A model generated the notes under the pieces. It saw only the letters and a list, made by a program, of their open reading frames with translations. It searched no databases and was not told the DNA's origin. Shown here in pieces: positions 53,401 to 64,000 of a stretch of 64,000 bases of DNA (the stretch's first letter is position 1; the number at the start of each line of letters is the position of its first letter). The DNA lies in contig JAXDDX010000090.1 of assembly GCA_034670405.1 (NCBI GenBank), positions 1,576,501 to 1,640,500 of the forward strand, in the 5' to 3' direction. The translations under genes and the position numbers were made by a program. This DNA is from Hoplostethus atlanticus (Eukaryota; Chordata; Actinopteri; Trachichthyiformes; Trachichthyidae).

Positions 53401-56400
53401 TCAAGTGAGTGGGAAATAAACTGGCAGCAGGTGCGCCGACCTGAGAGACTGAGCTGAAGACCGGAACGCCGCCGAAGATTTAAGTTGATTTACAGGGTGG
53501 CCGTAAACTCTCTCTTCCCTGTGGCCCTGTCTCTGTCCATCACGACCCCGAGGGTAGCAAACCTATGCCACCGTCACATTCCACAGGCTAACCGGTTTAC
53601 TCTTAACGGAAACATCTAGTAGCACAATTTAGTCCTATAACAAGCAGAACAGATTGTATTTAATTTCCGCAGAGGTTTTCATAATAAAGCCAGGTGGCCA
53701 AACTCCTAGAACAAAGAGCCTTGCTGGAGATTATTAATACTTGGGTTTCCTGCTAATAATGAAGTGCTAAAGTGCGAGGGACTCCCAGTATTGAAACCAG
53801 ATGTGATGTAATGAGGCACGAAATCACCATCTTGCTCTGACATGAAGCTAATGGTCTGAACTAATGAAAACATTCTGCTACCTGAGAATCATAATCACAT
53901 ACACAGACGCAGTGGCAAACGACTTTCACTGTGCGTTCACACTGTGAGCAACACCACCACAACAAGTCCTTTCCTATAGTCCAGGGGTCACCAATCTTAT
54001 ACACAATGGGCCACAGTGGGTGCAGGCTTTTGTTCCAACCAAGGAGTAGTACACCTGATTCTACTAACCAAGGTTCTTAGCAAAGACTCTAGTGGTTGGT
54101 TGGCAGAATCAGGTGTGCTACTGCTTGGTTGGAACAAAAGCCTGCACCCACTGTGGCCCTTTCCGGATAAGATTGGTGACCCCTGCTGTAGTCCTTTCCT
54201 ATAGAGCTGACCAGGGAAACTCAACTAGCTTGTCAGCTGGGAAAGGAATCAGCCAATCAGATTTCCACACTTCCTCGTTTCCCTACTGATGTGATTTTAA
54301 CTTTAGCTTGGAGGATGGTTGCATCCATCGTTGGGCTTGATGGTGAGCTCTGAAGTACGTTTTATTGATTAATGCTTGCTATGCTAGCTATGTTAACTGC
54401 TTTGGTACTGCCTTTCATAACGTTACACAGTTTTGATCAGTGGAAATGATGATTTTTGTATAGATTTGTATACATGGCTTATTTTCCTTAAATCTTTGTA
54501 GTTGCATGACACTACTATATAGATGCAATCGGCGCCTCTTGCACTCGCAGTTTGTACAAGCAGTTGGACCAACTACCGACAAGATTCAATCCCATGAACT
54601 GGAGAGGTCATGGTGGGATGTAAAGTGGAAGGGAGTGGAAAATATGAACTGCCCAGTGAAAGCAATACCCTGAGATGAGGCATGGAGGGGAGAGGTCAAC
54701 AGCATTAAAAACACTGACGAAAAACAAGAGGAGCAAACAAAGCCAGCCAGAAAAGGAAGACCCTGTATCAATATACCGGGGGCCATTAAGCTAATTACCA
54801 GTGGCCTGCCCAGCAATCCTGATGGCTCTGTATGGCCAGTTACTGGGATACCTGCCACTGAGATGCTCACAGTGCTCCGGTACTTTGGAGCTCGGGGTAG
54901 GGAGAAACCAAACAGCGGCGGTATGCGCTATTAGCCAACTAGCATAGCGCTGTCACCCTGCTCCATGTTAAGCTGTGAGCTCCCCGCTGAAAGCCCAGCC
55001 GGTAATCCTGTCCGACCATTTTGCTCTTCTAACTGAGAGGGGAACCGAACACCTCTCCTCTGTGGCAGCGCCGGGCTGACACGGCGGTCTGCGGGAAACC
55101 CATCTGCACACTGCAGAGAGGATCGAATGGACAAGCGCTTCTCAAATCCTTTGTAGCATTGTATCAATGAGTGTGTTTACAGAGAGTAAAGGGAAGGAAG
55201 GAAGGAAAGGAAAAAAGAAAAATCCACCCTAAAACGCTAACACGGTTTAAAAACAGTTATTGGCGATGCATTTGTATTTCTGGGTCCATTTTATTGTTTT
55301 TCATATTCCCATGATTAATTGGTAGATGACGGATTTGGTGTCACACAGACAAGGTCTTCTTTCTAGACTCAGCCTTTTTGCATCAGTGCTAAACAATCAC
55401 ACAGGAAGAAATCCATTGTAGAAGAGGAAAAAATACCAATTTCTCCACCAACAGCCTCAATAATCCACAATGCAGCGCAGTGACAAGACATGTTGCGCTT
55501 TGTATAAGGGGCGCGACGCTCACTTTTTCTCCCCACAACAGCTAGCACTACGGATATCGCTCTCTCCACCTACACGTAAAACCCACAGCTGATGCTGCAT
55601 CCATGTCATCTGGGAGTTATTGTAAATAAGAGCTTCCGACTGAGAAAATAACATTCACGTCACGTAGTGATTCACGTAGTGGTAATTCTGAAAAGGAAAT
55701 ATGGGAACTTTTTGAAGGCTCTGATATCTCGCACCTGATATTACAAATAAGTATGTCAAACATGGCTGCCGCGAATCTACCAAAGTCCACAGTCCAAGGT
55801 AATAAAAATAATTATTGTTAGTTATATTCACTCTGCTGCACAATTAACTCTGTCTATGATGAACTAGAACTATCTGCTGCAGTTTGTTTGGTGGACAAAG
55901 CAACTTGTTAACAAGTTGTTGCTACGGAGCTAGCTAGCAATAGCCAAGGGCTTCACAACAAGTTGAACGCATGAGCGCTTCCAGGTCGGAGCAATGGGAG
56001 ATCTTCCGCTTCGTCCGTGATGACGTGAATGCAGTGGCAACAAATTCAGGCGTTCCTCTAGGGGTTGTCAAAGGGCATTCTGGGAAATGTAGGAATCACT
56101 AACTGAAGTAGACAAGGCAGGTTGAAGAAAAGTGGGTACAATAAAAAGATAAATTACAAAACTTCATCACAAAATAAGTCCTGCAATGCATTGAGCATCA
56201 CAGATTGATTATATATAACAGTGTAAGAGTAAGGGTGGAATTTTCCTTTAAAGCATAACTCCAGACCACAGACCATTTTTGACCTGCACCATATTTTTCC
56301 CATCATACCATGAGATTGTGACCGAAATCGTTTAATGCTTCACTTTAGAGCTACTTGTGTCTTGCCTGCTGGGTGTGGCTCTCCACAGTCAGTCCTGTAT

Positions 56401-57047
56401 TGACTGTATTGGAGAGCTTTGCACCCGAGCAAGCAAGCTGCAAGTAGCGCTAAAGTGAAAAATTGACGAGGTTTTGGTACGTATCAATCGGTAAAATGGA
56501 AAAAGACGGGGAAATTGGGTCCAGATGGAAAATAGCCAGAGTTATGCTTTAACATCATATTCAGGATAAGCGGCATGTCATTCCCTGCATGTCATTCCCC
56601 CTCTCTCTCCCAGTCTTTCCTGTCTCTCTCTACTGGTAACTGTCCAATAAAGGCAAAAATGTCCGATAAACAATCTTTAACAAAAAAAGAATAGAAACTG
56701 ATTTCAGCAGACTGAGGAAAAACAAGTTTAAATGACATGTGTACATGCCTCGGTATCCTGGCAAATATGCACGTATTCCTGCCGTCACATTCATGTCATG
56801 TCTCATAATATGTGCCATCCCAAAAGCTTGTAATACTTGAGTAGGCTGGTAACAGGATATTGTGGTGTGCATGTTAACCTGTAGCACATTCTCTGAAGGA
56901 ATGTTTCTGCTCACAGTCGGTCAGGACGGATGTCATTTGTGTCCTTGCAGCACAATGCCAGCTCTCAGTCCCTGCCTTGCTACTCTCCTTATTTTAGTGC
57001 CATCAGTCTCCTGCCTGCCAACACTCTCACTCATTCATAACCAGTAA

Positions 57048-57088
<41 letters not shown>

Positions 57089-58611
57089 ACTAACGGGTCT
57101 GTTGCCTGCACTCTTCTGTACTGGGAGTAGCAACTTGAAGCGTTGTTGTGAGGGAGCTTCAAAGCCCCTCCGACACCATTACTTTTTCATCCGAACTGAC
57201 TGTGTGGCAATGACACCTGCACTTGCCTTCACATCACCGATACAGACAGACAACTGGATATGTGGTGTGTAAACAGATTCTATCAATGCTACTTTCTACT
57301 GATACGACTACAGAAGAGATAGGTTTTATGGCTACATTGAGTGAGTGTGTTGCAACCTTACAGCTGCTGAAAGGTACATGAATCAAAAAGAACGTATTCA
57401 GCTCCTCTTGGAGAACGATTGCCGATTGACCTCAACCTGCCTCGTCTACTTCTGTTAGTGATTTCCTGTTTCTCGGAATGAGTTTTGACAACCCCCAGAG
57501 GACGGACACGAACCTGTTGTATTCAGCGTTCAACATAAAGACAGCTATAGCGGTACTGACAGCGATAGCATAGAGAGTTTTACCAGTCAAGAAAGTCAAG
57601 AGTCACGCCCCCTACTCAAAACGCCCCATGTCTTGTAGCTGCATTGCATTCTGGTCTATTGAGGCTACCGTCTATGGAGAAATTGGCATCTCTGCCTCTT
57701 CTAGAATGGATTTCTCCTGTATTGTGTGTTAGTGGTCAATAAACATCACGATTGAGTGTGTGAGTAAGTTGATATACTCCAGTAGTCAGTCTCACTCTTT
57801 TTTCATTATTTGATTGTAATAAAATATGCCCATACATATACTTCACCATCCTGTTTGCCCCCTCTCTGTGTCCTGGAGGGCTGAGAAGCAATCTCATAAG
57901 CCCGTCGAGATCATCTGAATGAGTGCTACTCGGCAAGCCTCCGCAGCCATTTATCCTTCTATTCATATCTACTTGGGAGAGCCATGATTGTTTGACCCTG
58001 GATGCTCTCCTGCCTGGTGCAGAAAGCAGGTATGTTTTGACTCTGGCTGGAGGAATGTGGTGTATTCCCGCTCAGGCGTGCGCGGCCACAATGTGTGCAC
58101 CCACAGTCAGTTCTCAGAAAAGACAAGACACTGAGCCTTGAGCAGGTGACCTTGGAATGCTTTGGTTGACCTTGAGGCCTATAATCACGACCCAGGCTTA
58201 ATTACAGGGATTAGTTGTTGTTACATTCACGTGTATGATGGAGTTCCCCTTAAACGAGAACAGCAACACTTCGTCTGTCATTGCTCCGCTCTATCAGCTG
58301 CAGTCCTGGATGCCACATCTGCGGTCTAATCAACCGCCGTCATGTTCAGGCTTGTTCGTGTCGATTGTTTTTAATCTGACATTGAAAACTCCCCCTCCCC
58401 CTTCCTGTTAGTACTGGCCTAGAGCTCTCATTAACATGTGTTCAAAATGCTGTTAACACAAGTACAGCACAACTTTCAACTGTTTTTATGAGTCGAGTTT
58501 AGCTGCGTCGCTTTGGGTAGCGCTGCAGCGCGTGCAGTCCATGTCCTTGAGTTAAAGATGCCACTGGTAATAGTAGCTGCAATGTGCTGTGCGGGGTTTC
58601 AAGAATGGAGC

Positions 58612-58678
<67 letters not shown>

Positions 58679-61600
58679 TGAGGAAATTCAACAGGTTGCA
58701 ATTTCTCCTTTAAGAGATAAGGGTTGTCTATTCATACACAGAGCAGCCAATTATGTAGTTTCATGAAATGTCTCATGAAATGATGAGGCCAAAGTTTTGT
58801 TGTGGCGACATTACGACTTTTAATATAATGGACTGATAATGACACTATTAATTATAACATTGACAATTTTAATAAATTAAAATTTAGAGTTAGGGTAGAG
58901 TAAATGGTATTTCAGTTTTTATTGTTCACTAGCAACAGTAATGTAATTTTAACGTAACAACACGGGTTGTTAAAGAGTTAGCATGGAGCCTACTATCACT
59001 CAACATAGTGCATGCTTCAGTGTTACTATAGGACAACTATAGGAAGGGCTGTGAATATTTCTAATAGCACATATTTTATACATGCTGTCCCATAAACAAG
59101 GAACTTCCCATAGTTGAACTCCACTACCCCATCTCTAGGCAAAGAATCTGATGATTTAGCTTGGGGTCATTGTTCCGAGATCAAGTAAACAAGATGAACT
59201 TCTCGCATATGGTATGAAAGACATCTCTCTCTCTCTCTCTCTCTCTCATTAATAATAACTGGACATCGATGCGGTATAAAGTGACACCCTTTTCAAGAGG
59301 GCTTTCCCGGTCTATATCCACTTCCATTTTTACTTCCAGGAAGCCAGGAAATGAAACATTTTTAACCATTCCAGTCTGGCTTTTGTAGACATCACAGTAT
59401 TGCAATTGGCTTTTCCCAGGGTTACTGATGATGTTATGAATAAAGTGTTGTGTTCGTGCTACATGACCTAATTTAACAATTATGTTAAATTACATGGTCA
59501 TGCTATTGTAATTAATTGGTATCTCTGGCACTGCCCCAGTTCTCTCAGCTTTCCCCTTCTCTCAACTGTATCTCTCAAGCTAAGCCAAACAATCCCAGTA
59601 GTAACAATCCCCTTATATTAAGTATAAGGTATTACAATACATGACTGTCTGACTGATGACAATGACTGGATGTACCAAAATTCCTAAATTCAAACAAAAC
59701 TGAGGTTCTCATTATTAGTCACATTTCTAGACAAATTCAGTTGTCTCCTGCTCCTTCAACGGAATTTATTAAGCCTGTATTCAAAGATTTAGGAGACCTG
59801 CGCTTACATCATATAACATACTAAAACTCTGGTTCAGACATCAGTGGCATCAGTTCAATAAACCTTCTGCTATGACAAAGCCTTTACATCTAATGTCACC
59901 AGAATTTTGAAACCAGCTTATTTTGACGATTCCCCCCCCCCCCCCCAGATCTTTGCTCTCCATTTTAATGATAAAAACTACAATATCAAATTTGGACTCA
60001 AGGTAATGCAAATGCACCCAAGGTTTCCCCAACCTTTTTTTGCCATAGATACCATAATTTACACTCTCATCATTGTCTTATACTGCACGCTTGCATCCCG
60101 GATTCATAAAATCTGTTCCAACCAGGCATTTAGAGAGGTACTCAGTAAATGTACTGCAACAGACAAAGTTAGCCTGGCAACACAATGAACTGAACTAATA
60201 CTGCCCTAATACCTTTTTACACAAGTTGCTCACTAAATTCAGCATAGTGTGCATCTTTACAAACACCAGAAACAGGTGCTTCTCATGTACTGTCGTCCTC
60301 GCCTAACTTCCCACTGCCATCTGCTGGTTAACCATAGTTGAATCCCTGTTAAAAGTCCATTCAGATGGGTCAGGTATTCCAACCTCAATACCAGACAGTA
60401 CATTGGAGCATTGGAGTCTGATATTAACACCTGGCCAAGTGCCAAATGCTGGTAAAGATTTGTCTGTGCAGGATTAATCAATAAGGGTTACCTGCCACAC
60501 TGCGGACAACACTTTGCCTGTTCTCAAACTTTGTCCCTGCTGACCACCATACACAGTCTCTTACCATGAGCCAATCAAATCAAAGCAAAACTATGGCTCT
60601 GTATTAAACTGGCTGTTGACTGGCTGCCTGTTATGCTCCTCTACACAAAGTGGTAGCGTCTCAACTTTACACATAGCAGGTGTGAGGCCTCTAAAAAGAA
60701 AAAATGAAGACCAAGACAAAAAAGACCCATTGTATCAGTGAGTGAAGTTTTAAATTAAAATTCAATATTATTTTTGGCAGTTGAGCCCAAAAGGTAATTT
60801 CAGACATGGTATTGGAGTAGTGTATACATTCATTAAAGATAGTAGAGGTTGCAGACTTTCAAGTGATGTATCATGTTCGCACTCAAACGGATTTGAGAGG
60901 AATGTACGACTGAGAGTACATGTACTAAAAAAATCAACATAGACTTGTATGGCTTTTGCTCTGAAGGCTTGTCTTACCAGCTTCTCGTTGAAGACCATGT
61001 GTCGCAGCCACTTGAAGTCCAGAGCTTTGAAGGCCGAGAGGACAAACAGGGACAGTCTCTCGTATCGCTCCGTCTTCTGGATGGCCCCCTCTGGGTAGGT
61101 GATGCGCATAGTGGTCTTGGAGCCAACGTCCTTCTCAAACCCTTTCACGGGGGCCTCATTCAACCTTGAACACGGAATCAATTGAAAAAATTATGCATTG
61201 TCCAAGGCAGAAGAGGATGAACATTTTCATGATAGGAAAAGGTGTTTCAGACCTCCTAGACAAGATATTTTGGTACAGTCTAATAGAGTCTATTAGATTC
61301 TAACAAGTGCAAATCAAGGAATTATGTAGAAAAGGCTGTATCCACATGTATTGCAATCCATATCACAAAGGCATATTATATGCATATAATATTTTGAAAA
61401 AATATATAAATATAACATAGTTCAACACAGAGGTACACTGAATTAATCAAACTTTTTGACAGTAAAATAACAGTAAATAAATAGGATATATTTTACATTA
61501 TCAGTATGTGTCAGTCTACAACCCAGTATGTTCATGCCTACTTCCCCCGTTAGTGTGAAATTGGCTTTCAACAACGTTTTGGGGCATATATCATTTCCTG

Positions 61601-63455
61601 TGGGTGTGTCAAATGGGCGTGGGTGGGTGTGGCTGTTATGGTGAAGCTAGTGGCCACGGAGCAGGGAAGTGACGGCAACAATAATGGAGGATGAAAATAA
61701 AAGAACATAAAGAAAATAAAGAACAGTGAAGCTAGACTTCGCGAAACTGCCTGTGGTGGCTTTACGGGTGCTGGTTACCTCCGCCTCAGCCTAGATGCCG
61801 TTTCAAGGTAGGCAGCTCATCAAGATGAGTGACAAGGGTTGAGGTGGAAACTTGACCCACCACACAATGTACAGTGTGTATTCTGGGTGATAGTTTATTA
61901 TTTGATGCCCCGCAACTTACCTCGCCACCACATCAAACTCATCAATCCTCTGGCCCAGAGACTTGTTGGCGAGGATTCCTCCATTCCCGATGATGATGCA
62001 TCTCTTGCAACTCAAGCTGCAACACAGTTTTAATGAGGCACTATTTTACTCAAGTCATTTCCAAAATATGATTGATTCTATTCAATATATTCCATTGTGG
62101 CAAAACAAAGTCTGTTGTACAGTTACTCACACCCTACATTCCACCTACGTGCCAGCAATCATACTACATAGCAGATCCCATTTCAGAATAAAACACCCTG
62201 TTGAATCTTGTATTCCCTCCCTTACACATGTACATACACATTCTATCCATTTAAGTAGATCCATTTAAATATTTTCATACCCAGTGGCACTGTGCATAAA
62301 CCGATATATCTCTGCTTTGTACAGCCATATGTATAACTGGTGTCAGCATTTCAGCTTCCAACATTCTAGTTTACAATCTAGGAAATCATTGCTCTTTGAG
62401 TTGTGAGGACCATTAATACCATTTAAGATTGAACTTAAGATTTCGTTGGTAGTTGTAGGACTTGTGTGAAAGCCAAGAGGGGGAAATGTGTCACACTTTG
62501 GTTAATATCATGACAAGATATTGTATTGGTGCTCTCAGGCCTCAGACGAGGATGTGGCCTCTGTTTAGTCTGGACTGCTTAATTCTGGGTGGAAAAATAA
62601 ACACATTCCTAATTGTCTTAGCTAGCTGACGAAATAAGGTCAGCAGTGTCTGTGGAACCGACGAGGCCCTTATAAAGACAAAAAGCTCAACCTAAAGTGA
62701 AATTTAAAAAAAGAACGAGGATTACTACATGAGCTGATCTGGGATCCGTTCATTAGTATTGTATTGTGAGGTAGAGAGCTGAAGTTTCCGTGCAAATGCA
62801 ATACTGAGTATTTTCAGAAATATCCCAAAGCAACTGTAATATTTCCAGGATGTGCATTCCACACTTCAGTTCAACAAATGGATTTCTCTCTCTTCTTCTT
62901 GTGTACTCTCCAAGGCTTTTACTGGCATTCTGTAAATACTTTCGATGATTTATATTAAATGGACTTGTCTGTAATTTAGTCTGTAATTGTATTTGTGGCA
63001 GCCTTTTTGAAGGAGATTGTTTTGTCAAATATCAGTATTTATCTAGTTAAATTAAAGCTGCACTGGGCAAGATTTTCTCCACACAGGTAGTTACAAATCA
63101 CAACTTAAGAGCGAAATAAAAAAATGCCTAAAAAAAATGTACGAAATTTAGTTCAGAGGAGTGCAATTTACTGATGCTTCCATGATTTTGGGGCAATGAA
63201 GTCCTTCAAACCTCGTTATCTCTTGCTGCCACTTGAGGCCGCTAAAGTGCGAAGCTGCCTAGTAAGGTTCTAAGATTAAATAAAAAGTTAAAAAGTTAAA
63301 TTTAAAAAATGTAATCCAACTAAACAAAGCTCTGTTGTGCTGGCTGCTGTGTGTGGATGAGACCTTGAAAGGACGACTGTCACCAACGTACTTGTCCAGC
63401 TCTTCCCCCAGGCCATAGCTGTTGGTAGCTGACAGAAGAATATCTATGATCTTTT
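38431..63455 (-). CDS. st3gal3: st3gal3, CMP-NeuAc beta-galactoside alpha-2,3-sialyltransferase, 3' six exons (5' end off window)
   Basis: ST3GAL3 is a Golgi type II glycosyltransferase that adds alpha-2,3 sialic acid to galactose, preferring Gal-beta-1,3/4-GlcNAc. Exons: 63392-63455, 61921-62016, 60978-61164, 50371-50517, 47482-47628, 38431-38535; all borders are GT-AG and the phases agree. Sialylmotif L spans [19 protein letters not shown] through [18 protein letters not shown] and RITYPEGA. Motif S runs from [11 protein letters not shown] to HNNGQMGKG and [13 protein letters not shown] is motif III, and H..(4)..E in [12 protein letters not shown] is motif VS with the catalytic His. The transmembrane anchor and stem exons lie right of 63455. 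Compared with human, VVAR replaces VVR-preceding Val by Ala in motif L, and the C-terminus continues as GICGTGC rather than ending GI. Whether this is the a or b teleost duplicate cannot be told here. Confidence 0.96.
38536..42829. other. st3gal3 last intron, left part
   Basis: No exon was seen. A (GA)-rich tract lies at 40851-40937. ATCCACCCTAAAAC at 39400 and GTTTTAGGGTGGATTTAC at 40683 face each other as an inverted pair, suggesting another about 1.3-kb element of the 55215 type. Confidence 0.4.
42830..43181 (+). repeat. LINE reverse-transcriptase fragment, 5' side of hAT insertion
   Basis: Broken plus-strand reading gives [11 protein letters not shown] (a YxDD-type RT active site variant) and later [20 protein letters not shown], as in the C-terminal RT region of fish non-LTR elements. 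It is interrupted at 43181 by the hAT element; the 3' end of a LINE continues at 46822. Confidence 0.7.
43970..44326. repeat. Inverted duplication of the hAT transposase C-terminal segment
   Basis: Arms 43970-44130 and 44166-44326 (161 bases each) are reverse complements with one mismatch, separated by 35 bases. Each encodes the hAT C-terminal dimerisation motif [20 protein letters not shown] and [19 protein letters not shown], one copy per strand. The spacer continues the plus-strand copy only ([12 protein letters not shown]), so the plus copy, opposite to the gene, is the complete one and the minus copy is cut at its first residues. Confidence 0.95.
44351..46491 (-). pseudogene. hAT transposase pseudogene (TTF zinc finger + DUF4371-like)
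   Basis: Pieces in order on the minus strand: an N-terminal [15 protein letters not shown] segment with a low-complexity Pro/Ser/Thr stretch (46491-46192); then, in another frame, a TTF-type zinc-finger segment [31 protein letters not shown] (about 46210-46050); a DUF4371-like region with [25 protein letters not shown] and [12 protein letters not shown] (to 45272); then several in-frame stops and two frame changes around 45270-45190; then [14 protein letters not shown] to ITPANKGAL (45223-44351). The frame changes and stops make it non-functional. The C-terminal dimerisation motif is displaced (see 43970-44326). Confidence 0.88.
46822..46980 (+). repeat. LINE 3' end, continuation after hAT insertion
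   Basis: TTTTGATCTCAGTGGGACTC and CCTAGTTTGATTAAGTTTAA followed by AATAAAA is a typical non-LTR 3' terminus in fish. It probably belongs with the RT fragment at 42830-43181. Confidence 0.55.
47685..47885 (-). repeat. L1/Tx1-like LINE ORF2 fragment
   Basis: The minus strand reads [32 protein letters not shown] and [17 protein letters not shown], which is the WEKDL..WxxxW pattern found after the RT domain in vertebrate L1-type ORF2. It lies just 60 bases beyond st3gal3 exon 47482-47628 and is not part of it. Confidence 0.65.
48000..48790 (+). repeat. L2-type LINE, C-terminal RT part
   Basis: Plus-strand frames give [72 protein letters not shown], then [20 protein letters not shown]. This is the standard end of fish L2/Rex1-class reverse transcriptases. 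Frameshifts and stops are present, so it is inactive and 5' truncated. Confidence 0.85.
51030..51412 (+). repeat. L2-type LINE 3' UTR with TTTGA tail
   Basis: The blocks GTAGCCCCTCCCAAGGTTTC, GGGAGTTTTTCCTTGTCCTC, AGGGTCTAAGGCTGGGGG and GGGCTATACAAATAAATGTG, then (ATTTG)n at 51382-51410, are the canonical L2 3' UTR and tail. The element is truncated to its UTR. Confidence 0.85.
52112..52520 (+). repeat. tRNA-derived SINE with internal 117-bp tandem duplication
   Basis: The head has an A box (GTGGCTCAGGGGGTAGAGC) and a B box (CGGTTCGATCCC), then the fish SINE body GTGTCCTTGGGCAAGACACT. Within the body, 52304-52420 is repeated at 52421-52518 (both start GGCACCTTACATGGTAGCCC). It resembles the percomorph SINE group containing AFC-type elements. 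A real tRNA is excluded by the missing acceptor-stem pairing and the attached body. Confidence 0.9.
52735..53345 (+). repeat. Rex1/L2-like LINE, C-terminal RT part and 3' UTR
   Basis: Plus-strand reading gives [20 protein letters not shown] (split by changes), then one open frame 52888-53184 with [39 protein letters not shown] and [20 protein letters not shown], followed by a (TTTTTAATTT)n run and AAAGCACTTTGAACTG. 5' truncated; inactive. Confidence 0.85.
53982..54185. mobile_element. 204-bp palindromic hAT MITE
   Basis: The ends are CAGGGGTCACCAATCTTAT and its complement ATAAGATTGGTGACCCCTG. The whole element folds back on itself (arms of about 85 bases including GGGTGCAGGCTTTTGTTCCA). It is flanked by CTATAGTC (53974-53981) and CTGTAGTC (54186-54193), an 8-bp target duplication with one change. 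Superfamily by ends and duplication length: hAT. No coding. Confidence 0.93.
55215..56250. mobile_element. Probable about 1-kb MITE with ATCCACCCT ends
   Basis: AAAAATCCACCCTAAAACG at the left faces AGGGTGGAATTTTCC at the right. The right part (56035-56250) is the reverse complement of the repeat at 2465-2568. No coding; 54931-55167 and 55369-55569 have open frames without any recognisable family. The left limit is approximate. Confidence 0.5.
56250..56552. mobile_element. 300-bp MITE with AAAGCATAACTC inverted ends
   Basis: It begins AAAGCATAACTCCAGACCA and ends CCAGAGTTATGCTTTAA; a second internal inverted pair (CTTCACTTTAGAGCTACTTG and CAAGTAGCGCTAAAGTGAA) flanks the centre. It abuts the preceding element with no gap. 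Confidence 0.65.
56570..56680 (-). repeat. Teleost dispersed repeat (TTCTGCCTTTAT family), copy 2
   Basis: CCAATAAAGGCAAAAATG preceded by CAGTCTTTCCTGTCTCTCTC is the reverse complement form of the copy at 28300-28445. Confidence 0.55.
57051..57086 (+). repeat. (GT)n microsatellite
   Basis: Eighteen uninterrupted GT dinucleotides. Confidence 0.95.
57445..57505 (+). repeat. Short copy of the 2465-2568 repeat
   Basis: GTTAGTGATTTCCTGTTTCT and TTTTGACAACCCCCAGAGGA align in order with 2497-2557 and with the complement of 56045-56105. Confidence 0.5.
58614..58677 (+). repeat. (CA)n microsatellite
   Basis: About 31 perfect CA units, the longest dinucleotide run in the window. Confidence 0.97.
58977..59022 (-). 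repeat. Solitary unit of the 45-bp minisatellite
   Basis: GTTAGCATGGAGCCTACTAT and CACTCAACATAGTGCATGCT are the reverse complement of one unit and part of the next from the array at 23848-24195, 35 kb away. No tandem array is present here, so the unit exists as dispersed sequence. Confidence 0.85.
59660..60185 (+). repeat. Possible degraded LINE fragment
   Basis: Broken frames suggest an L2-like RT tail ([10 protein letters not shown]-like near 59690-59725). A C-run lies at 59933-59946. Similarity is weak and limits uncertain. Confidence 0.35.
60186..60977. other. st3gal3 intron
   Basis: No exon, RNA gene or clear repeat was identified. Confidence 0.4.
63050..63265. repeat. Diverged copy of the AAAGCTGCACTAGGC repeat
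   Basis: It starts TTAAAGCTGCACTGGGCAAG followed by TTTTCTCCACACAGGTAGTT, the latter matching CTTCTCCACATAGGAAGT in the copy at 3210-3525. It lies in the st3gal3 intron near exon 63392-63455. Confidence 0.55.
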
Positions 63456-64000
63456 CTGTGGATGCAAAAGAGGAGAAAGAGAGAGAGACAGAGAAAAATA
63501 ATAAAAACAAATGAGTTGAAGACTGGAATGCAAAAGAGAGCTGCCTTCCACATTCCAACCGGCAGCATCACCTCAGTGGAGACGAGGGCGGTGTAGCAGA
63601 AGTGGACTACGATTGTGATGAATGAGGCAGGGCTTGGAGCCAGTGGCTGGGTGGGCTGACACTTCTTCATGTTACAGTGTTATACAACCATTAGAGATGG
63701 GTGGGCAGGCAAGGTAAGAGCTCATATATACTCCACTACCTCCTGGGATGGAGAGATGTATACAGCGGAAGGCATTGGTGGTGGTGGTGGTGGGGGGTAT
63801 GAAGAAATACCAAGCAAAGGGAACAGCATTTTTTAAGCTATTTGAGATCGAGGTTATGTCACAACTTCAGAATAAAAGACGAGAGTTTGATATCTTCTTA
63901 ACTCACCAAGAAAAACAATAGGACTCTCCCATTCATTGTTGCTTGAGCAGCTCAGTAAAATGTCTCTTGGTTATTTGAGAGAGACTTGTTCATGTTTTCA

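Noticed and set aside
54931-55167. 78-residue minus-strand open frame in the st3gal3 intron
   Set aside because: No conserved motif, no splice-site logic, and no relation to st3gal3 could be found.

Overview
The window is nuclear DNA of a ray-finned (teleost) fish. Genes are split into short exons with GT-AG introns, the background is AT-rich, microsatellites are frequent, and introns and spacers are filled with fish-type repeats: Tc1-like, hAT and hAT-derived MITEs, L2/Rex1/L1-like LINE fragments and tRNA-derived SINEs. Nothing bacterial, viral or plasmid-like was seen.

Three protein-coding genes were supported, all on the minus strand, so transcription runs from high to low coordinates. 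(1) st3gal3 (beta-galactoside alpha-2,3-sialyltransferase 3) enters from the right edge. Six 3' exons (63455 down to the stop at 38431) carry sialylmotifs L, S, III and VS. (2) artn (artemin, a GDNF-family neurotrophic ligand) lies next: a secure 3' exon at 12718-13127 holds the seven-cysteine domain, a secure signal-peptide exon is at 16050-16212, and two further 5' exons are proposed at 18087-18148 and 26453-26618 because splice sites and reading phase fit. (3) rad54l (RAD54 homologous-recombination motor) occupies 4707 down to the left edge. Thirteen exons encode the N-terminal region, the first RecA-like lobe and the start of the second; the C-terminal exons lie off the left edge. The order st3gal3 > artn in the same orientation matches human 1p34, where RAD54L is also nearby. 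The three genes have no shared pathway; the arrangement is conserved synteny, not an operon.

Non-genic layout: 4.7-12.7 kb is the rad54l-artn spacer (a 300-bp hAT MITE with a perfect 8-bp target duplication, an older composite repeat, a SINE). 13.1-26.4 kb holds the artn introns (a 45-bp minisatellite at 23.8 kb). 26.6-38.4 kb is the artn-st3gal3 spacer (24-bp and 34-bp minisatellites, two dead Tc1-like elements). 38.5-47.5 kb is a large st3gal3 intron containing a 3.64-kb hAT element nested in an old LINE. 47.6-61 kb holds two more introns rich in LINE, SINE and MITE copies.

No new biological system was found. The most unusual structures are the hAT element whose transposase C-terminal segment exists as an inverted duplication, a possible regulatory upstream ORF that overlaps the proposed artn start codon (ATGA), and a 45-bp minisatellite whose unit also occurs singly 35 kb away and whose flank is present in inverted form.
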